From assembly GCA_020635795.1 (NCBI GenBank), contig JACJZD010000001.1:1621001-1685000 (forward strand): DNA of 64,000 bases. Reading direction: 5' to 3'. The position numbers and the translations under genes are program-made. Origin of the DNA: Flavobacteriales bacterium. GTDB lineage: Bacteria > Bacteroidota > Bacteroidia > Flavobacteriales_E > Vicingaceae. Position 1 is the first letter of the stretch; every line of letters begins with the position of its first letter. Positions 8,531 through 16,655 of this stretch are shown here, in pieces. The notes below the pieces were generated by a model that searched no databases, was not told the origin of the DNA, and was given only the letters and a program-made list of their open reading frames with translations.

Positions 8531-9271
8531 ATGAAAATATTAGTATGTATTAGTAAAGCTCCTGATACCACATCGAAAATTGCATTTACTGATGGCAACA
8601 CCAAATTCGACGAAAATGGTGTGCAATTTATTGTAAATCCTTACGACGAGTGGTATGCTTTGGTAAGAGGATTAGAATTGAAAGAAGCAAACGGTGGTAA
8701 CGTTACCGTTTTAAATGTTGGTGGTGCAGAAAACGACCCAATTATTAGAAAAGCTTTAGCTATTGGAGCTGATGATGCTGTTAGAATTGATGCTAAAACT
8801 GAGGATGCTCTTTTTGTAGCAAAGCAAATAGCTAATTATGCTACTCAAAATAGTTTCGACATTATATTGTTCGGAAAAGAAACCATTGACTTTAATGGTT
8901 CTCAAGTTGCAGGAATGGTTGCAGAATTAATGAATGCTCCTTATGTTTCTCTTGCTTCTAAATTAGATATGAGCGGAAACAACGCTACCATTGAAAGAGA
9001 AATTGAAGGTGGTGTTGAAGTGATTGAAACTTCTACTCCATTTGTGTTAAGTGCTGCAAAAGGTATGGCAGAAGCTCGTATTCCAAACATGAGAGGAATT
9101 ATGGCTGCAAGAACAAAACCATTAACGGTTGTTGCTGCATCTGATGCAACTAACGCTACAAAAATTAAATCGTTTACATTGCCTCCAGCAAAATCGGCTT
9201 GTAAATATGTTGATGCTGCAAATGTAGAAGAGTTGGTAAACTTACTACACAACGAAGCAAAAGCTATTTAA
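8531..9271 (+). CDS. etfB: Electron transfer flavoprotein beta subunit
   Basis: At 246 residues this is a full-length EtfB: MKILVCISKAPDTTSKI at the start, FIVNPYDEWYALVRGLELKE, VTVLNVG, the ADDAVRID and DIILFGKETIDFNGSQVAGMVAELM segment, and the C-terminal arm that binds AMP and contacts the alpha subunit. ETF takes electrons from acyl-CoA and related dehydrogenases and passes them to the quinone pool. etfA follows after 103 bases. Acyl-CoA chemistry genes elsewhere in the window (40251, 47926, 50940) would be natural partners in lipid or aromatic acid breakdown, by inference. Confidence 0.95.
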   Translation: MKILVCISKAPDTTSKIAFTDGNTKFDENGVQFIVNPYDEWYALVRGLELKEANGGNVTVLNVGGAENDPIIRKALAIGADDAVRIDAKTEDALFVAKQIANYATQNSFDIILFGKETIDFNGSQVAGMVAELMNAPYVSLASKLDMSGNNATIEREIEGGVEVIETSTPFVLSAAKGMAEARIPNMRGIMAARTKPLTVVAASDATNATKIKSFTLPPAKSACKYVDAANVEELVNLLHNEAKAI

Positions 9272-9374
9272 TAAATCAATTTAACAATTATAAAATGTAC
9301 CAATTTGTTCCTACATATATACTTTTGTCAACATTGAACAATTGCTACATTAACCAATTAATACATTAAGAATT
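9272..9374 (+). repeat. etfB-etfA spacer with drifting repeats
   Basis: A 103-bp gap rich in words such as ACAATT, ACATTAA and CCAATTAATACATTAA that stops at the etfA ATG. No terminator is visible, so read-through from etfB is likely. A TATACTTTTG string inside could be a second promoter box. Confidence 0.35.
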
Positions 9375-10340
9375 ATGTCAGTTTTAATATACGCCGATTC
9401 AAACAACGGAACATTAACAAAAAATGCTTTAGAGGCTGCTAACTATGGTGCTCAATTAGCTAAAAAAATAGGTTCATCAGCTACTGCTGTGATAACTGGA
9501 AATGTATCTGATGCTGCTCTATTAGGCAAATATGGTGTAAGCAAAGTATTACACGCCAACAATGGTGATTTAGATAACTTTGACCCACAAAAATTAGCGC
9601 AAGTGATTGCCGAAGCTGCAAAAGCAGAAAACGCTACAGTAATAGTATTTGCCCACGATTATTCGGGTAAAGCTGTTGCTCCTCGCTTAGCTGCAAAATT
9701 AGATGCAGGTTTGGTAAGTGGTGCAATTGCATTGCCAAATACAGATGCAGGATTTACAGTTAAAAAAGCAGTATTTTCTGGTAAAGCATTTGCTGAAGTA
9801 GAAGTATTAACTTCAGTTAAAATTATTTCAGTGTTACCCAACTCTATTGAAAAAATTGAAAACAATACCACTCCAGAAATCGTAAATTTTGCAGTAGAAT
9901 TACCAACAACTCGTTTAAAAGTAAAAGAAATTAAAAAAGAATCTACAGAGCTTTCATTAACCGAAGCTGATTTGGTAGTTTCTGCAGGTAGAGGATTAAA
10001 AGGTCCAGAAAACTGGGGTATGATTGAAGAATTAGCAACTGTTTTAGGTGCTGCAACTGCTTGTTCTCGTCCAGTTGCTGATATTGGTTGGAGACCTCAC
10101 CACGAACACGTTGGTCAAACTGGTTTAGCTATTCGTCCAAACTTGTATTTTGCAATAGGTATTTCTGGTGCAATACAACATTTAGCAGGTGTTAACGGTA
10201 GTAAAGTTATTGTTGTAATTAATACCGATGCTGAAGCACCATTCTTTAAAGCTGCTGATTATGGTATTGTAGGTGATGCTTTTGATGTTGTTCCAAAACT
10301 AGTTGAAGCATTCAAGAAATTTAAAGCAGCCAGTAATTAA
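9375..10340 (+). CDS. etfA: Electron transfer flavoprotein alpha subunit
   Basis: This 321-residue protein is EtfA. Domain I covers about residues 1-190. The FAD-binding domain II begins with LVVSAGRGLKGPENWGMIEELA, followed by ATACSRPVADIGW, HEHVGQTGLAIRPNLYFAIGISGAIQHLAGV and the DAEAPFFKAADYGIVGD stretch. These carry the phosphate- and flavin-contacting residues. It forms the FAD-containing heterodimer with EtfB, encoded immediately upstream. Confidence 0.96.
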   Translation: MSVLIYADSNNGTLTKNALEAANYGAQLAKKIGSSATAVITGNVSDAALLGKYGVSKVLHANNGDLDNFDPQKLAQVIAEAAKAENATVIVFAHDYSGKAVAPRLAAKLDAGLVSGAIALPNTDAGFTVKKAVFSGKAFAEVEVLTSVKIISVLPNSIEKIENNTTPEIVNFAVELPTTRLKVKEIKKESTELSLTEADLVVSAGRGLKGPENWGMIEELATVLGAATACSRPVADIGWRPHHEHVGQTGLAIRPNLYFAIGISGAIQHLAGVNGSKVIVVINTDAEAPFFKAADYGIVGDAFDVVPKLVEAFKKFKAASN

Positions 10341-10425
10341 AGAAGAAGTTGGAAGCTGGAAGACCGAAGTTCTTAGTCAACATGAACACTGGTAACCAGC
10401 AACTAAAAATTAGTAACCAGTTAAT
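10341..10425 (+). repeat. Word-repeat spacer between etfA and the nuclease-family gene
   Basis: The gap is built of two kinds of short repeats: GAAGTTGGAAGCTGGAAG-like words followed by GGTAACCAGCAACTA / TTAGTAACCAGTTAA words, ending at the next ATG. No terminator is seen. Confidence 0.4.
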
Positions 10426-11049
10426 ATGGATAAAATAGCAATAGAAATTATTGGTCTTTCATACAGTCAAACTCAAACAGGAGCTTACGCTCTTGTTTTG
10501 GGTGAAACCAAAGGTGAAAAACGACGATTACCAATTATTATAGGTGGATTTGAAGCACAAGCAATTGCCATTGAGTTAGAATCCATGACTCCTACACGAC
10601 CTTTAACACACGATTTATTCAAATCTTTTTCTGAAGTTTTTGATATTCAAATTAAAGAGGTGATTATTTACGATTTACGTGAAGGTATTTTCTATGCTAA
10701 ATTAATTTCTGAAAAGGATGGTAAAGAAGTAGAAATAGAAACTCGAACTTCTGACGCCATTGCTATCGCAGTTCGTTTTAAATGCCCAATTTATACCTAC
10801 GAATTTATTCTATCGAGCGCTGGAATTATTTTAGATGATACCGCCAACGATAAAACCGATGAAATAGAGAAACAAATTGAAGAAATTGAAGAAGAACTGA
10901 ACGAACCAAAACCAGCCACTCCTAAAAAAAGTTTAGCTGATTTGTCGTTAGATGAACTGAATAGTAAACTTCAAATTGCTATTGATAACGAAAATTATGA
11001 AGAAGCATCTAAAATAAAAGCTATTTTAGACAATAGAAATAAAAACTAA
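10426..11049 (+). CDS. Bifunctional nuclease (BFN/DUF151) domain protein with C-terminal UVR motif
   Basis: The 207-residue protein has a DUF151/BFN domain in about residues 1-130 (LGETKGEKRRLPIIIGGFEAQAIAIELE, RPLTHDLFKSF, TSDAIAIAVRFKCPIYTYE). After an acidic linker (EIEKQIEEIEEELNEP) comes a UvrB/UvrC-type motif (LDELNSKLQIAIDNENYEEASKIKAIL). BFN proteins in other organisms have been reported as dual RNase/DNase enzymes; the UVR motif is a short helical protein-contact element. This two-part form is standard in Bacteroidota. The actual substrate here is unknown. It ends 11 bases before the transporter start, suggesting co-transcription. Confidence 0.88.
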   Translation: MDKIAIEIIGLSYSQTQTGAYALVLGETKGEKRRLPIIIGGFEAQAIAIELESMTPTRPLTHDLFKSFSEVFDIQIKEVIIYDLREGIFYAKLISEKDGKEVEIETRTSDAIAIAVRFKCPIYTYEFILSSAGIILDDTANDKTDEIEKQIEEIEEELNEPKPATPKKSLADLSLDELNSKLQIAIDNENYEEASKIKAILDNRNKN

Positions 11050-11060
11050 AACAAACCCTA

Positions 11061-12365
11061 TTGATTTTACTTGCTATAAACATTTCTGCTATACTAAAAG
11101 GACTTCTTGGAATGGCAGTATTGGTTGCTATTGCTTGGCTTTTTAGTAACAACAAACGTAAAGTTAATTGGTCACTTGTTGGAAAAGGATTAGCCATTCA
11201 ATTTATTTTTGCCATTTTGGTGCTAAAAGTACCTGTGGTTGAACGTGGTTTTGAGTTTGTAAGTAAAATTTTCACTAAGGTTATTGGCTTTACACAAGAA
11301 GGGACTATGTTTCTTTTTAAATCGTTTGTTAGTGGCGAAATTGAAATGCCGTTGGTAAACTTTGTTATAATGGTATTACCCACCGTTATTTTCTTCTCTG
11401 CACTTACTAGCTTGCTTTACTATTGGGGAATTTTACAAAAAGTTGTATATGTTTTTGCATGGGTAATGAAAAAAGCCATGAAACTTTCTGGTGCCGAAAG
11501 TTTAGCTGCAGCAGGTAATATTTTTCTTGGTCAAACTGAAGCTCCATTATTGGTTAAACCTTACTTGAGTAAAATGACCAACTCAGAACTCATGTGTTTA
11601 ATGAGTGGAGGAATGGCAACCATTGCTGGTGGTGTATTAGCCGCTTACATTGGTTTTTTAGGTGGCGATGACCCTGTTCAGCAATTGTTTTATGCAAAAC
11701 ATCTGTTAGCAGCATCTGTAATGTCGGCTCCAGCAGCTGTTGTTGCTGCAAAAATATTGGTACCAGAAACCGAAAAATTTGATGAAAAACTAGAAGTTTC
11801 AAAAGAAAAAATTGGAACCAATGCTTTAGAAGCTATTGCCAACGGAACTTCTGATGGAATTAGATTAGCAGTAAATGTTGGAGGTATGTTATTGGTATTT
11901 ATTGCTTTAATGGCAATGTGTAATTACATATTGTTTAAAATTGGCGATTGGACTGCTTTAAACGAAATGATTATTGCAAGCACAAACTTTGACGGACTAT
12001 CTTTTCAGTTTATTTTAGGTTATATTTTTGCTCCTATTGCATGGTTAATGGGAGTTTGTGCTGAAGACATGGTGTTGGTTGGTCAATTGCTTGGCGAAAA
12101 AACCATCCTTAACGAATTTGTAGCTTATGTTTCGTTAGGAGAAATGAAACTAGCAGGAAAATTTGCTGAAGAAAAATCAATTATAATGGCAACCTACATA
12201 CTTTGTGGCTTTGCCAACTTTGCTTCTATTGGTATTCAAATTGGAGGTATCGGTGCACTTGCGCCAACTAAAAAAGGCATGCTTTCAAAATTTGGTTTTA
12301 GAGCATTGATTGGTGGTACTATAGCTTCTTTATTTACTGCCGTAATTGTTGGAATGCTATTGTAG
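11061..12365 (+). CDS. NupC-family concentrative nucleoside transporter
   Basis: This is a 434-residue CNT-family symporter. Landmarks are FVIMVLPTVIFFSALTSLLYYWGIL, GQTEAPLLVKPYL, the MTNSELMCLMSGGMATIAGGVLAAYI segment, APIAWLMGVCAEDM and the C-terminal ICGFANFASIGIQIGG-like helix. Members take up nucleosides with Na+ or H+ through the inner membrane; Na+ would fit the Na+-pumping NQR at 53.8-60 kb. The start is taken as TTG at 11061 because the next in-frame ATG would cut into the first membrane helix. Confidence 0.92.
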   Translation: MILLAINISAILKGLLGMAVLVAIAWLFSNNKRKVNWSLVGKGLAIQFIFAILVLKVPVVERGFEFVSKIFTKVIGFTQEGTMFLFKSFVSGEIEMPLVNFVIMVLPTVIFFSALTSLLYYWGILQKVVYVFAWVMKKAMKLSGAESLAAAGNIFLGQTEAPLLVKPYLSKMTNSELMCLMSGGMATIAGGVLAAYIGFLGGDDPVQQLFYAKHLLAASVMSAPAAVVAAKILVPETEKFDEKLEVSKEKIGTNALEAIANGTSDGIRLAVNVGGMLLVFIALMAMCNYILFKIGDWTALNEMIIASTNFDGLSFQFILGYIFAPIAWLMGVCAEDMVLVGQLLGEKTILNEFVAYVSLGEMKLAGKFAEEKSIIMATYILCGFANFASIGIQIGGIGALAPTKKGMLSKFGFRALIGGTIASLFTAVIVGMLL

Positions 12366-12487
12366 TTGTTGGTTATTAGTTAATGGTTTATTGAAAGCTA
12401 ATGACTGTAAACTTTAAACTGAGTACTGTAGACTGATTACTATTAACTAAATCCTTAACTTTATACTCAACAGTTAAATTCAACTAA
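12366..12487 (+). repeat. Word-repeat spacer before recG
   Basis: A 122-bp gap consisting almost wholly of short variants such as TTAGTTAATGG, ACTGTAAACTTTAAACTGAGTACTG (in pieces of this kind) and ATTACTATTAACTAA. No open frame, terminator or clear promoter is visible. Confidence 0.4.
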
Positions 12488-15040
12488 TTGAATAACCATT
12501 TACTTGATACCAAAATTGAATTTCTGAAAGGCGTTGGTCCTTCAAGAGCAGAATTGTTACAGCAAGAATTAGGCATTTATACTTTTGGTCAATTATTAGA
12601 ATATTACCCTTTTCGATACATCGATAAATCAAAAGTTTATCAAATTGCCGACATCAATTCCGATCAAGCCCACATCCAGTTAAAAGGTAAAATTACCAAC
12701 ATTCAAACCATAGGCGAAAAACGAGCAAAACGAATGGTAGCAAGATTAAAAGATGCTACTGGAGAAATTGAATTGGTATGGTTTAAAGGGATAAAATGGC
12801 TGTCTTCATCCATTAAAATAAATCAAGAATACATTGTTTTTGGTAAACCGACTTATTTTAGAAACAGCTACAACATTACACATCCAGAAATGGAATTGGT
12901 TGAGCAATCGTTAGTGGCAAATGCTATCAGTTTACAAGGCGTCTATTATTCATCAGAAAAGCTGACCAATAAAGGATTATCCGCCAAAGGGATTCATAAA
13001 ATACAGCAAAATTTAATTGCACAAATTAAAGGCTGCATACAAGAAACCTTACCTGATGAATTGCTGAACAAACTAAAACTATTACCTAAAGAAATTGCAT
13101 TAATCAATGCTCATGCACCAGAGAATGAACAAATGTTGCAACGCGCATTATTTCGGTTAAAATTTGAAGAGTTGTTTTTTCTACAACTACGCTTATTACG
13201 ACAAAAAGTAGTGAAAACTCAAGCCTTAAAAGGACACGTATTTAGTGATGTTGGTGAAACATTTAATACCTTTTACAACAATTATTTGCCTTTCGAATTA
13301 ACCAACGCACAAAAACGTGTTATTAAAGAAATACGTAAAGACATCGGCTCTGGAAAACACATGAACAGGCTTTTGCAAGGAGATGTGGGTAGTGGAAAAA
13401 CAGTAGTTGCTTTACTAACCATGTTAATTGCTATTGACAATGGTTATCAAGCTTGTTTAATTGCTCCCACCGAAATTTTAGCAACGCAGCATTATTTAGG
13501 TTTATCAGAGCTGCTGCAAGACATGAACGTAACCATTGAGTTACTGACTGGCTCAACAAAAAAAGCGAAAAGAGCGGAAATAAATACCACTTTACTCGAT
13601 GGCTCATTAAATATTTTGGTTGGAACGCATGCCTTGCTCGAAGACCATGTACAGTTTAATAAACTGGGCTATGTAGTAGTCGATGAACAGCACCGTTTTG
13701 GTGTAGCACAACGAGCAAAATTATGGGCAAAAACAAGTAGCCCCTCCAACCTTCCGTCAGCTGACGGAGAGGCTTTAAAAAAAGTGCTCTATAAATACCA
13801 AACTGCTCGACCTTCAATTTATTCACTATTAAAAGCGAATCAACAAGAAAGAAAAAAACAAACTACTGAAGCAGAGCAAGTATTATGGCTTAACCTTAAA
13901 ACAAAACAACTTGGTTCTAAATTTAGACGACAACACATTATTGACGAGTTTATTGTTGATTTTGTTTCTTTAGAAAAAAACTTAGTTATAGAGGTTGACG
14001 GAAAATATCATAACTCTCCAGAACAACTAGAAGCCGATAAAATGAGAACTCAAATTCTGAATGATTTGGGTTTTAAAGTTATTCGCTTTACCAACGAAGA
14101 GGTATTGTTAGACATCGACAATGTCCTCAAAATAATTACAGCAGCTACTAACTCCCTCCCCTTTGGGGAGGGTCGGGGTGGGGCATCCATCCCTCACGTC
14201 TTGGTAATGACTGCTACCCCAATACCAAGAACATTAGCCATGACTTTCTATGGCGATTTGGATGTTTCGGTAATTGATGAGTTACCAGCTGGACGAAAAC
14301 CTATAAAAACCATTCACAAATACGATTCTTCACGTTTGAGGGTATTTGGAATGATGGAAGAAGAAATTAAAAAAGGCAGACAGGTTTATGTGGTTTATCC
14401 CTTAATCAACGAATCGGAAAAACTTGATTATAAAGATTTAATGGATGGTTACGACAGTATATTACGCCGTTTTCCGATGCCTCAATACCAAGTAAGTATA
14501 GTACACGGACAAATGAAATCGGATGCCAAAGATTTTGAAATGCAGCGATTTGTAAAAGGTGAAACTCAAATAATGGTGGCTACCACTGTTATTGAAGTTG
14601 GCGTAAACGTTCCCAATGCCAGTGTAATGGTTATTGAAAGTGCCGAGCGATTTGGTTTATCGCAATTGCACCAATTACGTGGAAGAGTTGGGCGTGGGGC
14701 AGAACAATCGTATTGTATTTTAATGAGTGGAAACAAATTAAGCCCCGAAGGCAAATTACGATTAGAAACCATGGTAAGAACCAACGATGGCTTTGAAATT
14801 GCCGAAGTAGATTTAAAATTGCGTGGACCTGGCGACATACAAGGCACCCAACAAAGTGGTCTGCTCAACTTAAAAATTGCCGATTTAGCTCGCGACGGAC
14901 AAATATTACAAGCAGCACGCAACCAAGCCGTAGAAATTTTAAAAGAAGATGCCAACCTAAAACTAGAAAAAAACTACCGATTGGTACATGCTTTAAACAA
15001 CATTAAACGCAACAAAAAAAACTGGAGCAGGATTTCTTGA
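12488..15040 (+). CDS. recG: ATP-dependent DNA helicase RecG with an in-frame DUF559 nuclease domain insertion
   Basis: The 850-residue protein contains a complete RecG of about 700 residues plus about 150 extra. The N-terminal wedge/OB domain (LLEYYPFRYID, IQLKGKITN) leads to motif I (LLQGDVGSGKTVVALLT) and DEQHRFGV. Residues about 418-567 are foreign: a DUF559 (PD-D/E-XK, Vsr-like) nuclease domain with FRRQHIIDEFIVDF and VIEVDGKYHN. RecG resumes at PHVLVMTATPIPRTLA and continues with motifs IV-VI (VVYPLINESE, TTVIEVGVNVPNA, QLRGRVGRG) to the end. RecG remodels stalled forks. TTG at 12488 is the start that gives the normal N-terminus. The reading frame is unbroken, so a chimeric protein is expected. 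Confidence 0.95.
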   Translation: MNNHLLDTKIEFLKGVGPSRAELLQQELGIYTFGQLLEYYPFRYIDKSKVYQIADINSDQAHIQLKGKITNIQTIGEKRAKRMVARLKDATGEIELVWFKGIKWLSSSIKINQEYIVFGKPTYFRNSYNITHPEMELVEQSLVANAISLQGVYYSSEKLTNKGLSAKGIHKIQQNLIAQIKGCIQETLPDELLNKLKLLPKEIALINAHAPENEQMLQRALFRLKFEELFFLQLRLLRQKVVKTQALKGHVFSDVGETFNTFYNNYLPFELTNAQKRVIKEIRKDIGSGKHMNRLLQGDVGSGKTVVALLTMLIAIDNGYQACLIAPTEILATQHYLGLSELLQDMNVTIELLTGSTKKAKRAEINTTLLDGSLNILVGTHALLEDHVQFNKLGYVVVDEQHRFGVAQRAKLWAKTSSPSNLPSADGEALKKVLYKYQTARPSIYSLLKANQQERKKQTTEAEQVLWLNLKTKQLGSKFRRQHIIDEFIVDFVSLEKNLVIEVDGKYHNSPEQLEADKMRTQILNDLGFKVIRFTNEEVLLDIDNVLKIITAATNSLPFGEGRGGASIPHVLVMTATPIPRTLAMTFYGDLDVSVIDELPAGRKPIKTIHKYDSSRLRVFGMMEEEIKKGRQVYVVYPLINESEKLDYKDLMDGYDSILRRFPMPQYQVSIVHGQMKSDAKDFEMQRFVKGETQIMVATTVIEVGVNVPNASVMVIESAERFGLSQLHQLRGRVGRGAEQSYCILMSGNKLSPEGKLRLETMVRTNDGFEIAEVDLKLRGPGDIQGTQQSGLLNLKIADLARDGQILQAARNQAVEILKEDANLKLEKNYRLVHALNNIKRNKKNWSRIS
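13739..14188 (+). mobile_element. DUF559 nuclease element inserted in frame into recG
   Basis: About 450 bases separate the codons for the RecG motifs DEQHRFGV and MTATPIPRT, which lie close together in ordinary RecG. The insert begins with a hairpin region holding the perfect palindrome TCCGTCAGCTGACGGA (13753-13768), encodes a DUF559 endonuclease domain (acidic residues in IVDF and IEVDG), and ends with a GC-rich hairpin (CCCTCCCC, TTT, GGGGAGGG, 14154-14172) followed by TCGGGGTGGGG. Both hairpins are translated (NLPSADGEA and SLPFGEGRGG). The limits are approximate, set by where RecG similarity stops and resumes. Confidence 0.75.
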
Positions 15041-15078
15041 TGTTTGAGTAATGATTATATTTGGTTAAATATATTTCG

Positions 15079-15104
15079 CGAATAAATGCAATTGCATTTA
15101 TTCG
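15079..15104. repeat. Perfect 26-bp palindrome at the left edge of the cassette block
   Basis: CGAATAAATGCAA is followed directly by its reverse complement. It lies 38 bases after the recG stop and ends four bases before the GTT that opens the first cassette. There is no T tract, so it is a poor terminator. It may be part of a left-hand attachment site. Confidence 0.6.
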
Positions 15105-15108
15105 GATG

Positions 15109-15813
15109 TTACCACCAATTTTATGGCGACACATAGAATAACGAAATATAACCCTGCAAACAGGAATTCACTTGGACACTATTTAATTGATAGTGAGTGG
15201 ACATCTATTTCTGACATTGGTAAGCCTGAATATAACTTGCCGACCTTTGAGGAATATTACCTTACAGAAAATTCCTATTGTCAAGCTGTGAAAGCAATCT
15301 TAGATTTAAATAATGTTGTTGAATTGGAAGTTGTTAGTCTTGAGGCTAATCTGTCCAAATCGGAATTTACCGAACTGGAAGTAAAAGGATATTTAAAAAA
15401 TATGAATATCTCACTTGACTATATCAATAAGACATTTAAAAATGGTATTAAATTAAATTGGTCTGACATCGAAGTTGCAATTCGTTTAATACTTAGAGAA
15501 ATAATTTGGTGTGAATTAAAATCACCAATAGTATCGTTAAATTTTGGTTATGATTACTATATGTATGTTGACTCGAAATTGCTTGACACAAAGACAATAG
15601 AGAAAATCAGCGAAATGAAAATGTTTATAGATTAATAAAACTGGTGGTAACAGCACCTAAAACTTATGCGGGCGACATCAAAGCATTTGCAAATTTCAAG
15701 GTCGCTTCGCGAAACATATTTTCATTTTGCAAATGCATAGAAACATAGTATCTTTATTTAAACGTTTCGGTAGACGAGTGTTCCAAAACCGCACAAGTTC
15801 TAGCTGCAAAACG
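15109..15813 (+). mobile_element. Integron-like gene cassette 1
   Basis: The unit starts within GTTACCACCAATTTTAT (15108-15124), carries one gene (15123-15635), and then shows the near-exact reverse complement ATAAAACTGGTGGTAAC (15635-15651, 16 of 17 positions). A long attC-like hairpin runs up to AACGTT at 15811-15815. Bounds assume recombination between G and TT of GTT, as in integrons. No integrase gene is present in the window. Confidence 0.6.
15123..15635 (+). CDS. Hypothetical cassette protein, 170 residues
   Basis: I do not recognise this protein. It has 170 residues, no signal peptide and no membrane segment, and reads as a soluble, mixed alpha/beta protein (MATHRITKYNPANRNSLGHY at the start; a central LEVVSLEANLSKSEF and later IEVAIRLILREIIWCELK helix). 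The sequence WTSISDIGK and YYMYVDS segments recall small immunity-type proteins, but that is only an impression. The ATG lies 14 bases inside the cassette edge, with the first bases of the gene belonging to the terminal inverted repeat. It is the sole gene of cassette 1. Confidence 0.7.
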   Translation: MATHRITKYNPANRNSLGHYLIDSEWTSISDIGKPEYNLPTFEEYYLTENSYCQAVKAILDLNNVVELEVVSLEANLSKSEFTELEVKGYLKNMNISLDYINKTFKNGIKLNWSDIEVAIRLILREIIWCELKSPIVSLNFGYDYYMYVDSKLLDTKTIEKISEMKMFID

Positions 15814-15819
15814 TTGGCG
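15645..15819 (+). repeat. attC-like site 1
   Basis: It runs from TGGTAAC (15645-15651) to GTTGGCG (15813-15819). Outer arms GCACCTAAAACTTATGCGG (15653-15671) and CCGCACAAGTTCTAGCTGC (15789-15807) pair at 16 of 19 positions. A perfect inner stem, GCATTTGCAAA (15683-15693) with TTTGCAAATGC (15726-15736), follows. At about 175 bases it is longer than typical attC sites. Confidence 0.6.
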
Positions 15820-16517
15820 GTCATTGTATAAAGCGAAAAACTTTACTTAAGTAGATAAATAATTTGGCAAATAATTCAAGCATAAAACAAAGAACTTTTG
15901 CACTGACAATAATGCTATTGTCAGCCTTAGCTGTTTCTCTAAATTCTTGTAATATGTTTTATAATTTGACACATAAGAGATACCCTTTACCAGATTCATT
16001 TACAGACACTTTAAACACTATAAAAGCTGACCTCGAAAGCAAAGATCAATATATTTTTTATAGTTCATACAATGGAAATTGCTTTGGACCAAGTTACAGT
16101 GGTAGAGCTACAGTGAAGTGGACAGAAAGTGACAAATCATATTGCCGAACAATTTTTAAAAAGACTGAAGACAAAAAAGTTACTGACCTGACTGTAGAGT
16201 GTGATATTGACAGCATATTTCAGGAATTTAAAACTAAAAGACTTGACACTGTAACGACTTTTCCTGAAGGTTATATGTTTATGGATCCCGCAACTATGGA
16301 CTACGTAAAGATAAAAAACAAGGAACTGACCTATGAACGATCATTTGAACAAATGCCTTTTATAACTTCCAAAGACACTACACATATTCTTTACTCATTT
16401 ATAAAGACCCTATTGGAATAAATGAATCTTGAAAATGATAAAAAACGAACCGCCAACAATGGCTAAAAATCATAGACCTAACCAACCAAACCGTTTCTAC
16501 GCTTTTTAGCCGGAACG
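15814..16517 (+). mobile_element. Integron-like gene cassette 2
   Basis: The unit opens with GTTGGCGGT (15813-15821) and its exact reverse complement ACCGCCAAC (16448-16456) follows the single gene. Its attC-like hairpin ends at AACGTT (16515-16519). The left end is not complementary to the end of cassette 1, only to its own right end, as expected for separately excisable circles. Confidence 0.6.
15864..16421 (+). CDS. Hypothetical cassette lipoprotein, 185 residues
   Basis: No family is recognised. The product has an N-terminal hydrophobic segment ending in a plausible lipobox (LAVSLNSC, Cys at residue 29), so it is probably a lipoprotein. The mature part contains FIFYSSYNGNCFGPSYSGRATVKW-like sequence with two cysteines, and ends in a hydrophilic alpha/beta region. 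The start is taken as TTG at 15864; the next ATG would fall inside the signal segment and lose the basic N-region. It is the only gene of cassette 2. No promoter box is obvious between the cassette edge and the start. Confidence 0.65.
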   Translation: MANNSSIKQRTFALTIMLLSALAVSLNSCNMFYNLTHKRYPLPDSFTDTLNTIKADLESKDQYIFYSSYNGNCFGPSYSGRATVKWTESDKSYCRTIFKKTEDKKVTDLTVECDIDSIFQEFKTKRLDTVTTFPEGYMFMDPATMDYVKIKNKELTYERSFEQMPFITSKDTTHILYSFIKTLLE

Positions 16518-16523
16518 TTGTAG
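16450..16523 (+). repeat. attC-like site 2
   Basis: It runs from CGCCAAC (16450-16456), followed by AATG, to GTTGTAG (16517-16523). Perfect arms GGCTAAAAA (16460-16468) and TTTTTAGCC (16503-16511) are extended by TAG/CTA around a bulge. The length of 74 bases is within the usual attC range. Confidence 0.65.
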
Positions 16524-16533
16524 TTAATTAGAT

Positions 16534-16551
16534 TATACCCAATCAGGTATA
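16534..16551. promoter_or_regulatory. Operator O1 of the hipBST-like operon
   Basis: TATACC-N6-GGTATA dyad, the farthest upstream of four. The spacer is CAATCA. It lies 40 bases (start to start) from O2. Confidence 0.7.
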
Positions 16552-16573
16552 CTGTCACTGAAATACCCGTAAT

Positions 16574-16591
16574 TATACCCGTAATGGTATA
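16574..16591. promoter_or_regulatory. Operator O2 of the hipBST-like operon
   Basis: TATACC-N6-GGTATA dyad with spacer CGTAAT. An extra half-site-like ATACCCGTAAT directly precedes it at 16563. It is 41 bases from O3. Confidence 0.7.
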
Positions 16592-16614
16592 AAAGATACT
16601 TTTCAAATACTTTT

Positions 16615-16632
16615 TATACCCGAAAAGGTATA
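16615..16632. promoter_or_regulatory. Operator O3 of the hipBST-like operon
   Basis: TATACC-N6-GGTATA dyad with spacer CGAAAA. It would cover the -33 region of the TATATTTG promoter at 16642-16649. Confidence 0.75.
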
Positions 16633-16641
16633 TTTACAATA

Positions 16642-16649
16642 TATATTTG
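16642..16649 (+). promoter_or_regulatory. -7 box of the hipBST-like promoter
   Basis: TATATTTG matches the Bacteroidota TAnnTTTG box and sits between O3 and O4. The expected start of transcription, about 16655, abuts O4. The TTG at the end of this box is also an in-frame start codon for hipB, but is unlikely to be used. Confidence 0.6.
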
Positions 16650-16655
16650 TATATT

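Noticed and set aside
13739..14188. The recG insert as an intein or as a sign of a pseudogene
   Set aside because: No intein splice-junction motifs (N-terminal Cys/Ser block, C-terminal HN followed by Cys/Ser/Thr) are seen, and the frame is uninterrupted, so neither an intein nor a broken gene is supported.
15123..15635. Reading the 170-residue cassette protein as an immunity protein
   Set aside because: The resemblance is only impressionistic and no toxin gene is adjacent, so it is left as hypothetical.
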